Shown one piece after another: positions 1 to 5,999 of a DNA stretch of 64,000 nucleotides (position 1 is its first letter; each line of letters opens with the position of its first letter). This DNA comes from Spirulina major PCC 6313 (lineage in GTDB: Bacteria > Cyanobacteriota > Cyanobacteriia > Cyanobacteriales > Spirulinaceae). Location of the stretch: contig NZ_KV878783.1 in assembly GCF_001890765.1 (NCBI RefSeq), positions 2,689,840 through 2,753,839 on the forward strand. The letters run 5' to 3'. Under the pieces are notes generated by a model that was given only the letters and a program-made list of their open reading frames with translations, had not been told where the DNA came from and did not search any database. Made by a program: the position numbers and the translations under genes.

Positions 1-548
1 TGATAGGTGTCTTTGTGGTCTTCATCGGCGGGAACAGGAAAGCGGGTGAGTTCGATACTTTCTTTGAGTAATTCCGCATCAATCAGTTTGTGACCCCCAA
101 ACCGCTCTTGGACAAAGAGTTTGCCGCGATCCACATGGTAGGGGGCAAGGCTGGCATCGCTAGCACCGGGGGGCAGTTGAATTTTACTGTCGCCGATGCC
201 GGTGGCGTATTGGTAATGGAGGGGGTCGTCGGGTTGGCATACGCCTTTGACGTAGCCGATGTCATGGCAGAGCAGGGCGATGTGAAAGTGTAGCCAATCT
301 TCAGGGGTGGTTCCGCCTTCTTTAATATGTTTGCCGCGCAGAATTTCTTGACCGACGAGGGTGACAAAAATGGTGTGTTCAACGTTGTGATAGAGAGCAT
401 CGCTGTTGGCGATATTTTCCAGGGCCATGGCTGCTGCCCAGGCAATGATCTCGGCATATTCCGATTTCCACCCCCCATAGGTGCGGCGATAGCCTTGGGT
501 GAGTTGTTGGACAAGGTTGTCAATGAGGAGATTGGTTGCCAAGAACAT
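1..548 (-). CDS. HD-domain metal-dependent phosphohydrolase (C-terminus beyond the window)
   Basis: The reading frame runs from an ATG at 548 off the left edge, so only about the first 182 residues are present. It shows the metal-ligand pattern of HD hydrolases: HNVEHT followed about 45 residues later by CHDIGYVKG, then a conserved HVDRGKLFV stretch. Family knowledge: cyanobacterial proteins of this kind are annotated as metal-dependent phosphohydrolases; their substrates are mostly unknown. No signal peptide or membrane segment is visible. The assignment to the HD superfamily is firm; nothing here identifies a substrate. Confidence 0.75.
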   Translation of the reverse strand, partial: MFLATNLLIDNLVQQLTQGYRRTYGGWKSEYAEIIAWAAAMALENIANSDALYHNVEHTIFVTLVGQEILRGKHIKEGGTTPEDWLHFHIALLCHDIGYVKGVCQPDDPLHYQYATGIGDSKIQLPPGASDASLAPYHVDRGKLFVQERFGGHKLIDAELLKESIELTRFPVPADEDHKDTY

Positions 549-994
549 GGTGAATCGGCGTGATAGGGAAAGATTATTGCTTATTTTAGCGTGGGAGATT
601 CGGGGCTACGCTAAACTGTAGCGTAGATCATTTTTTCGTTCAGGGAATGAAATCCTTTGGCTCGGAGGTGCGAGGAGTTTCGTGTTCGAGAACGGTGCGA
701 TCGCACCTTGGCCGATTCATCCAGATCGCCCGTGAGCACCCTAATCGAGTCCCTCTGCTCCCATCTAAATCGCCCTTCCTCACGGTCTGACTCTGGTGAT
801 TATCCTTCGGTTCCTAGCAAATTCACCGTGATGACCGCCGCCACATCATCCACCCCAGCGGGGCCAATCCTCCACCCCCAGCCACCTATTGTCCCATGAC
901 CAAACGCCTCCCCAGCCTTGAACTCCCCCCATCCGACACACCCCCATCGCTCGACTTTTTAGGAATAGTGAGTGTCATGCATGGGGAAATCTGT
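549..994. other. Intergenic region, no supported gene
   Basis: No convincing coding region. A short inverted repeat (CTACGCT/AGCGTAG, 606-626) followed by a T-run looks like a weak + strand terminator, but no + strand gene precedes it. HIP1-type GCGATCGC sequence occurs near 698. The promoter of the HD gene must lie here or just upstream of 548. Confidence 0.4.
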
Positions 995-1225
995 CTAGAG
1001 TTCAGGAATATGTTCGTTTTCGTATTGTTCAATTAACAGACTAATAATTTCCATCAATGAAGCCAGGGGATGTTGTTCATCTTCCTCGACTTCATCGATG
1101 AGTTGATCGAGCCAATCAACTAGATTTTGGTACTCGTCCTCATTCGAGGGGGTCTCTAATGCGTTAGCAAAAGGCTGCCACAATTTTTGTGCTTCAGGAA
1201 TAGTTAGCATCATCATGGCTTCCAT
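995..1225 (-). CDS. Small protein resembling the N-terminal region of HigA-type antitoxins
   Basis: A 76-residue acidic protein. The pattern EYQNLVDWLDQLID...EDEQHPLASLMEIISLLIEQYENEH matches the HigA-like (COG5499) N-terminal helical region, where EY...L..L......HPL..L...I..YE is typical. The helix-turn-helix DNA-binding part that normally follows is absent: the frame stops right after IPEL. Inference: a solitary or degraded antitoxin module. No HigB-like toxin is next to it. The ATG at 1225 was chosen as the longest frame; internal ATGs at residues 4-6 are equally possible. Confidence 0.55.
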   Translation of the reverse strand: MEAMMMLTIPEAQKLWQPFANALETPSNEDEYQNLVDWLDQLIDEVEEDEQHPLASLMEIISLLIEQYENEHIPEL

Positions 1226-1419
1226 TTACCTCGATACATATTCAGCATAGGTGAAGACGTGTCTAGGGAAACCGGATGAGGCGCGATCGCACCCTCCCCC
1301 CGGAGATCGCCCAACGGAGGAACAGGGTCAAAGATCCGATTTTGGGTTGAGGGGCTGAAGATCCGGGAAAACAAATTGTTACAATATATTTCAATCCTTA
1401 ATGCGCACCGGTAGAACCC

Positions 1420-3366
1420 ATGGCTGAGGCTTCCCTTTCATCCCTTCAAGAACAATTCACCGTCCCAAGCGATCAAGACCCCATGCGGCGCGAGATTGGG
1501 CATTACGATCCCGACGCGATCATGTCCTATTACCGCCAGCGACCGTTCCAGGTGTTGGGGCGACTGTGGGATATCTTGGTTCCTTTCCTCTGGTTTGGGG
1601 TGCTGTTGTGGTGGGATAAGGTAACCGGATCGGCGCAGAACAAGAAACGCCGTCGAGCGGTGCAACTGCGCGACACCATCACTAAATTAGGGCCGACCTA
1701 TATCAAAGTGGGGCAAGCTCTCTCGACGCGCCCCGACCTCGTGCCGACGATTTATATGGAGGAGTTGGCGCGGTTACAGGATCAATTACCGCCCTTTGAT
1801 AATGCGATCGCCTATCAATTTATCGAAGAAGAATTAGGCGATCGCCCCGAAGCCATCTACGCCGAACTCTCCCCCAAACCCGTCGCCGCCGCCTCCCTCG
1901 GCCAAGTCTACAAAGGCAAGCTCAAAACCGGCGAAACCGTCGCCGTCAAAGTCCAACGCCCCGACCTTCTGCGCTGCATCACCCTCGATGTCTACATCAT
2001 GCGTAGCCTCGCCCTCTGGGCCCAAGCCAATATCAAACGCATCCGCAGTGACTTAATCGGCATCGCTGACGAATTTGCCGGGCGCATCTTCGAGGAAATG
2101 GACTACAGCCAAGAAGGTCGCAACGCCGAAGAATTTGCCCGCCTCTACGGTTATCTCCCCGAAATCTACATCCCCTCGATCTATTGGGACTACACCGGGC
2201 GACGAGTGCTCACCATGGAATGGATCGAAGGCACCAAACTCACTAACATTCCCGCGATCCAGGAAAAAAATATTGATGCCACCTACCTCGTCGAAGTAGG
2301 CGTAGCCTGTTCCCTGCGCCAACTCCTCGAACATGGCTTCTTCCACGCTGACCCCCACCCCGGCAACCTCCTCGCCACCCCCGACGGCAAACTCGCCTAC
2401 CTCGATTTCGGCATGATGAGCCGGATCAAACCCTATCAACGCTACGGCCTGATTGAAGCGATCGTCCATCTCGTCAACCGTGATTTTGAAGCCCTCGCCC
2501 ATGACTATGTGAAACTCGACTTTCTCACCCCCGACACTGATCTAGAGCCGATTATTCCTGCCCTCAGTCAGGTGTTTGGTAACGCCCTGGGGGCCAGTGT
2601 GGCGGAGTTGAATTTTAAGAGCATCACCGATCAAATGTCGGAAATGATGTATGAATTTCCCTTCCAAGTTCCGGCTTATTATGCCTTGATTATTCGCTCA
2701 TTAGTGACGCTCGAAGGGATTGCGATCGGCATTGAACCGGATTTTAAAGTGCTCAGTAAAGCCTATCCCTACGTTGCAAAACGCCTCCTCACCGATCCAT
2801 CCCCTGAATTACGCAATTCTTTAAAAGGTCTTCTGTTTAAAGATGGTGGCTTTCGCTGGAATCGCCTCGAAAATCTCCTCCGCAATGCCCGCAATTCTGC
2901 TGATTATGATTTCGAGCAGGTGTTATCTCAAACCTTAGATTTTCTCTTTTCCGATCGCGGTACGTTCATCCGCGATCGCCTCGCTGATGAAATCATCCAA
3001 GCCGTGGACACCTACAGCCGCCGCACCTTCTTCAATATGTCGTCCCTCATGCGGCAACAGGTGGGGCTGAAGGCGATGGAAATGCCGGGAGATTTACAAG
3101 AAGATGACGGCCAGAACAATGTTGAACACCTCAAGAATATTATTGAGATTCTCCGCGAAACTCAAGGCTTTGACCCCATGGCGATTTTGCCGCTGATCCC
3201 TGAATTGCTGGCGAAACATGAAATGCAGGAGATGGGTCAACAGATCGCCAATGGCTTGGTGCAACGGGTGGCGGCTCGGTTAATTCGCCAATTTTTACTG
3301 GAGGATGCACCGATGAAAACGGTAACGGTGGAACCCATCAGACGGCGATCGCTCCCGGCGGCGTAA
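1420..3366 (+). CDS. ABC1/UbiB-family atypical kinase (AarF domain)
   Basis: A 648-residue member of the ABC1/ADCK/UbiB protein-kinase-like family, whose members support isoprenoid-quinone metabolism and are plastoglobule/thylakoid associated in photosynthetic lineages. Visible hallmarks: the KxGQ motif in KVGQALSTRPDLVP (about residues 96-110), the alanine-rich nucleotide loop PVAAASLGQVYKG, the lysine in VAVKVQRPDL, the catalytic-loop HGFFHADPHPGNLL and the metal-binding LDFGMMSRI. A hydrophobic segment (VLGRLWDILVPFLWFGVLLWW) lies near residue 50. Length is normal for cyanobacteria, which carry several paralogues. The exact substrate cannot be told from sequence. Confidence 0.93.
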   Translation: MAEASLSSLQEQFTVPSDQDPMRREIGHYDPDAIMSYYRQRPFQVLGRLWDILVPFLWFGVLLWWDKVTGSAQNKKRRRAVQLRDTITKLGPTYIKVGQALSTRPDLVPTIYMEELARLQDQLPPFDNAIAYQFIEEELGDRPEAIYAELSPKPVAAASLGQVYKGKLKTGETVAVKVQRPDLLRCITLDVYIMRSLALWAQANIKRIRSDLIGIADEFAGRIFEEMDYSQEGRNAEEFARLYGYLPEIYIPSIYWDYTGRRVLTMEWIEGTKLTNIPAIQEKNIDATYLVEVGVACSLRQLLEHGFFHADPHPGNLLATPDGKLAYLDFGMMSRIKPYQRYGLIEAIVHLVNRDFEALAHDYVKLDFLTPDTDLEPIIPALSQVFGNALGASVAELNFKSITDQMSEMMYEFPFQVPAYYALIIRSLVTLEGIAIGIEPDFKVLSKAYPYVAKRLLTDPSPELRNSLKGLLFKDGGFRWNRLENLLRNARNSADYDFEQVLSQTLDFLFSDRGTFIRDRLADEIIQAVDTYSRRTFFNMSSLMRQQVGLKAMEMPGDLQEDDGQNNVEHLKNIIEILRETQGFDPMAILPLIPELLAKHEMQEMGQQIANGLVQRVAARLIRQFLLEDAPMKTVTVEPIRRRSLPAA

Positions 3367-3367
3367 C
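3345..3367 (+). repeat. Boundary motif copy A (GCGATCGC..CCC.GC...TAAC)
   Basis: This copy overlaps the last codons of the ABC1 kinase. It resembles the sequences at 3907-3929 and 4823-4845: a HIP1 octamer, then TCCCGGCGGCGTAAC. All three are in the same orientation and each sits at a border between neighbouring accessory genes. The shared TAAC corresponds on the - strand to a GTTA core like the one in attC R' boxes. Being inside a conserved gene's end, this copy may be a chance match. Confidence 0.3.
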
Positions 3368-3372
3368 ATTTA

Positions 3373-3414
3373 AGGCTCAGCCGACACCCAACAGCGGGCA
3401 GTCGGCCTTGAGCC
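3373..3414. terminator. Hairpin after the ABC1 kinase
   Basis: Arms GGCTCAGCCGAC and GTCGGCCTTGAGCC pair around a short loop with a two-base bulge, followed by AAAAAT. Most simply this is a transcription terminator for the kinase gene. Read on the - strand, the extra bases sit in the 5' arm and a GTTAC lies just beyond, so an attC-like role at the distal end of the cassette array cannot be excluded. Confidence 0.5.
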
Positions 3415-3424
3415 AAAAATCAGC

Positions 3425-3835
3425 CTATTTCAATCCAGATACTGCCTTTTCATTTTTGATACCTTTTTCAGTATCTAAAAATTGAAAAAACTTTTTGACT
3501 GCGACTTTAATATCATTGTCAGTGGAAGAGTCCCAAACTTTGCGGCGATACCATTTTTTGAAGTGAGAGTTTGCCATGCCTTTCGTGACATCTTCCAATT
3601 TTTCGACATCTGTATAACTACACAAGAATTCGATAAACATTTGAATGATGTGACTGTGTTTACGAACTGTTCTAGGTGTGTATTTTTGTGACAGATAGCC
3701 TGAAAACTCGGATTCTAAACTCTCAAGATAGTCTCTAAATGGCTTTCGTTTCGCTTCAGCTTCTTCTAATGCCTGAAAATATTCATCCATCTTATCGGCT
3801 GGAATCATGATTTTTCCAGTAAATACTCTTGGCAT
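3425..3835 (-). CDS. Stand-alone core-binding (SAM-like) domain of tyrosine-recombinase type
   Basis: 136 residues. After an N-terminal segment (MPRVFTGKIMIPADKMDEYF), residues about 38-130 read like the N-terminal DNA-binding domain of phage integrases: YLSQKYTPRTVRKHSHIIQMFIEFL, then a helix pair ending FKKWYRRK and AVKKFFQFLD. The catalytic domain (R...HxxR...Y) is completely missing. A GAGTCC-type stretch precedes the ATG. It could be a remnant of an integrase or an independent DNA-binding protein; its intact frame favours the latter. It lies on the - strand like the other genes of the adjacent array. Confidence 0.55.
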   Translation of the reverse strand: MPRVFTGKIMIPADKMDEYFQALEEAEAKRKPFRDYLESLESEFSGYLSQKYTPRTVRKHSHIIQMFIEFLCSYTDVEKLEDVTKGMANSHFKKWYRRKVWDSSTDNDIKVAVKKFFQFLDTEKGIKNEKAVSGLK

Positions 3836-3922
3836 ATTCAGGACTCCTTTCTCTTAAAATACAGCTATTTTAGCCGATGACCACTGAAAGTCAAACTGAT
3901 TCACCGCGATCGCGCCCGGCGG

Positions 3923-4024
3923 TGTAACAGCACACCTATTCCCCCAGATAAAAAATCCCCATACTGAAGCGAGATCCTGCTGCGACGAGATTACTTTACC
4001 TTGAATGCATGGCTGTGCTTGGAA
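3923..4024 (-). repeat. Candidate third attC-like site (weak)
   Basis: On the - strand, a 5' arm AGCACAGCC (4019-4011) pairs with GGTGTGCT (3937-3930), leaving one unpaired G in the 5' arm as expected for an attC L'' box, and is followed by GTTACAC (3929-3923). The R'' box with its AAC is not recognisable. The motif GCGATCGC followed by CCC and TAAC at 3907-3929 repeats that at 4823-4845, including the following ATTCCCCC. Evidence is partial. Confidence 0.3.
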
Positions 4025-4054
4025 TACTAAAGATTGAATTATGTCGCCCCGATT

Positions 4055-4157
4055 GACGATATAGCAATCCCAGGTGAAATGTGAGATCAGGATTTAGCTT
4101 GTATCAAGAGTTTTACCCTTGCATCTCTCACGAATCAGTTCGGATTGCTATATCGTC
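4055..4157. repeat. 103-bp MITE-like inverted-repeat element
   Basis: A perfect 16-bp terminal inverted repeat (GACGATATAGCAATCC at 4055-4070 and its complement at 4142-4157) encloses about 70 bp without coding capacity; the similarity continues imperfectly inward (GTGA..GAT). This is the architecture of a miniature inverted-repeat element. No clear target duplication is visible outside the repeats. It sits downstream of the Uma2 gene at 4183. Confidence 0.6.
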
Positions 4158-4182
4158 TCGCAGAGAATCTACCTTACTGCTT

Positions 4183-4761
4183 TTAAGCGTCAATCTCAAT
4201 GTTTTCATAGAGGGCAATGATTTCGATTTGAACGTCAAGCGAACTCAGGGACAATATAATATTTGGATCATCATATTCTGATAGCAGCCATTGATTAGCG
4301 GTCGTTTTGACGTAGTGTTCTACGTGAATACTGTACTGGTCAATGAGAAGATATTCGCGGAAGCTTTCAACGGTGCGGTAAGCAGAAAACTTTTCGCCGT
4401 GGTCATAGTCTTGGGTTGATTTGGACAACACTTCAGCAATAAAGCAGGGATTGGTCACGGTGTCGGTACGCCCAGTTTGAAGCTGTAAGGGTTTTTCGAC
4501 AACCATCAGATCGGGATAGGTGTAAAGATTGCGATCGGGAATCCACAACCGTTGGTCGGCTCCGAAGATCCGGTAGGGTTTGCCTCGCACAGCAGATTTG
4601 AGCAGGGTTGCAAGATTGATTGCAATTTCGTTGTGGTCAGGTGTGCCTCCTGTCATACGTCGAATTTCTCCGTTGACATATTCATGGCGTTCCTCCGAAA
4701 CCGTTTCAAACTCCAGATATTCTTCGCGGGTATAGGTGCGTTGCTCAAGTGCCTGGGTCAT
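4183..4761 (-). CDS. Uma2-family (DUF820) putative restriction endonuclease-like protein
   Basis: 192 residues with the family signature: MTQALEQRTYTREEYLEFE..., a YVNGEIRRM strand, then IPDRNLYTYPDLMVV and CFIAEVLSKSTQDYDHGEKFSAYR, giving the PD-(D/E)xK-like residues (D of YPD, E and K of EVLSKST). These proteins are hugely expanded in cyanobacteria; their biological role is not established. The ATG at 4761 is preferred over a TTG at 4788 because GGGAGG lies about 9 nt upstream of it. It is co-oriented with the cassette array and lies between two boundary motifs. Confidence 0.85.
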   Translation of the reverse strand: MTQALEQRTYTREEYLEFETVSEERHEYVNGEIRRMTGGTPDHNEIAINLATLLKSAVRGKPYRIFGADQRLWIPDRNLYTYPDLMVVEKPLQLQTGRTDTVTNPCFIAEVLSKSTQDYDHGEKFSAYRTVESFREYLLIDQYSIHVEHYVKTTANQWLLSEYDDPNIILSLSSLDVQIEIIALYENIEIDA

Positions 4762-4822
4762 GGTGTCTTCAACCTCCCTTGTGCTCAACAGTATCTAGCA
4801 TTTGCTGGATGATTTCCATCGT

Positions 4823-4845
4823 GCGATCGCTCCCCGCTGCTTAAC
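4823..4845 (+). repeat. Boundary motif copy C
   Basis: GCGATCGC followed by TCCCCGCTGCTTAAC. Compare 3345-3367 and 3907-3929. It merges into the candidate attC at 4839-4932. Confidence 0.4.
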
Positions 4846-4932
4846 ATCACGCCGATTCCCCCTCTCTCTCTACATCCTTTTCAAGCCTTTTGTCCTGTAC
4901 TGAGGTGAAGCAGCATAACGGTGAAGTTAGCT
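4839..4932 (-). repeat. Candidate attC recombination site 2
   Basis: Read on the - strand: R''-like AGCTAAC (4932-4926), a TTCACCG arm, about 70 nt, a CGGCGTGAT arm, then R' GTTAAGC (4845-4839), which fits the GTTRRRY consensus exactly. CCAGCTAAC here is the exact complement of the GTTAGCTGG at the far end of the same putative cassette (5804-5796), the relationship expected between the R'' box and the start of a cassette. Internal pairing is weaker than in site 1, and a competing GCTGCTT/AAGCAGC pair exists. Confidence 0.45.
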
Positions 4933-5005
4933 GGATCGGACGGAACACAGCCATTTGCTGTCTTAGAAGCATAAAATAGTAAGAGTAGCAGCGAGGAATT
5001 TAGGC

Positions 5006-5251
5006 ATGAGCGTTATTGTCCCTGACGAAATTTTAACCGCAACTCGCATGAGTGAGACTGAAATGCGTCAGGAAATCGCTATTATGCTCTTTCAACGGGA
5101 AAAGCTTACTCTTGCTCAAGCCAGCCGATTTGCAGGAATGCACCGTGTTGCCTTTCAGCACCTACTTGCTAGTCGCCATATCCCAATGCATTATGGGGTG
5201 GAAGATTTTGAACAGGATATTCAAAACCTGCGGGAGATGGGCAGATTGTGA
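5006..5251 (+). CDS. UPF0175-family antitoxin
   Basis: 81 residues: MSVIVPDEILTATRMSETEMRQEIAIMLFQREKLTLAQASRFAGMHRVAFQHLL... This is the typical UPF0175 pattern, a short N-terminal strand, an amphipathic helix and a helix-turn-helix-like LTLAQASRFAGM motif. Family knowledge: members are commonly the antitoxin partner of DUF3368 PIN-like toxins. Its stop codon overlaps the GTG start of the next gene by 4 bp (GTGA), indicating translational coupling. The pair runs opposite to the surrounding array, so it must carry its own promoter. Confidence 0.85.
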   Translation: MSVIVPDEILTATRMSETEMRQEIAIMLFQREKLTLAQASRFAGMHRVAFQHLLASRHIPMHYGVEDFEQDIQNLREMGRL

Positions 5252-5745
5252 TTATCGTCAGCGACACATCACCTATCAACAACCTTGCTGCAATCAATCA
5301 CCTTCATCTTCTTAATCAACTGTATGGAACAGTTTTTATTCCCGAAGCTGTTTATCGAGAACTAACCGACCCCAATTTTCCCGTAGCAGGTGCGACTGAA
5401 GTACAAACCTTTGACTGGATTCAAACTCGTGCTGTTAGCGATCGCATCTTAGTCGAAGCACTGAGTAACGAACTGGATATTGGAGAAGCCGAGGCGATCG
5501 CTCTAGCGGTCGAAACTCAGGCTGATCAAGTTTTGATTGATGAGCGCCGAGGTCGCTTGATAGCAAATAAACTGAAGCTTCAATACACAGGAATTTTAGG
5601 AATCTTGGTTGAAGCGAAAAGCCAAGGTTTGATTGCTGAAGTAAAGCCTTTGATGAATGCGTTGATTGATGAGGCTGGATTTTGGATAGCAGAACCTCTA
5701 CGTAACAGCGTTTTACAGCTTGTCAACGAAATCGATGCACCTTGA
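5248..5745 (+). CDS. DUF3368 PIN-like toxin
   Basis: 165 residues beginning at GTG. MIIVSDTSPINNLAAI supplies the first acidic residue of PIN-like nucleases, ELDIGEAEAIALA the second cluster and VLIDERRGRLIA the third, the classical DUF3368 layout. Expected activity is RNA cleavage, restrained by the upstream UPF0175 protein. Length is normal and the frame intact, so the module looks functional. The gene ends about 50 bp before the attC-like hairpin at 5798-5884. Confidence 0.85.
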   Translation: MIIVSDTSPINNLAAINHLHLLNQLYGTVFIPEAVYRELTDPNFPVAGATEVQTFDWIQTRAVSDRILVEALSNELDIGEAEAIALAVETQADQVLIDERRGRLIANKLKLQYTGILGILVEAKSQGLIAEVKPLMNALIDEAGFWIAEPLRNSVLQLVNEIDAP

Positions 5746-5797
5746 CCTTGACGCTAACAGGTGGGCTTTGCGAATGTCCCACAAGTAGGATAGAGCC

Positions 5798-5884
5798 AGC
5801 TAACGTTCCCCTTCAGCGGCGGCAATTAATCTTGAACTTAGCACCAGTGTTACCCTCCCGTCCGCTGCAAGGGGGTTGTTGGGA
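5798..5884 (-). repeat. attC-like integron recombination site 1
   Basis: The site folds into a long imperfect hairpin. AGCTAACGTTCCCCTT-CAGCGG (5798-5819) pairs with CCGCTGCAAGGGGGTTGTTGGGA (5862-5884), with AAC/GTT at the base, one unpaired base (C5868) interrupting the inner arm, and a variable loop of about 40 nt. These are the hallmarks of attC sites: R''/R' boxes with AAC and GTT, a spacer, L boxes with one extrahelical base. The extra base lies in the arm that is 5' on the - strand, so the site is oriented to close a cassette transcribed leftward, i.e. the operon at 6000-8974. Its outer sequence GCATCCCAAC matches the complement of GTTGGGCTGC near intI (9145-9136) at 9 of 10 positions. 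Confidence 0.65.
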
Positions 5885-5999
5885 TGCTGTCGAACCTTGC
5901 TGTATATATGCTCAGCTTAGGACAATTACACTGTAAAATTGGAGCTTATTGCAAAGAAGTATTCATACATTTAGAGTGAGCTTCTCAGCTTACATTTGG

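Noticed and set aside
1-523. Frames at 83-523 (-) and 90-293 (+) at the left edge
   Set aside because: The HD-domain frame from 548 leftward explains this DNA with recognisable catalytic motifs; the others are shadows.
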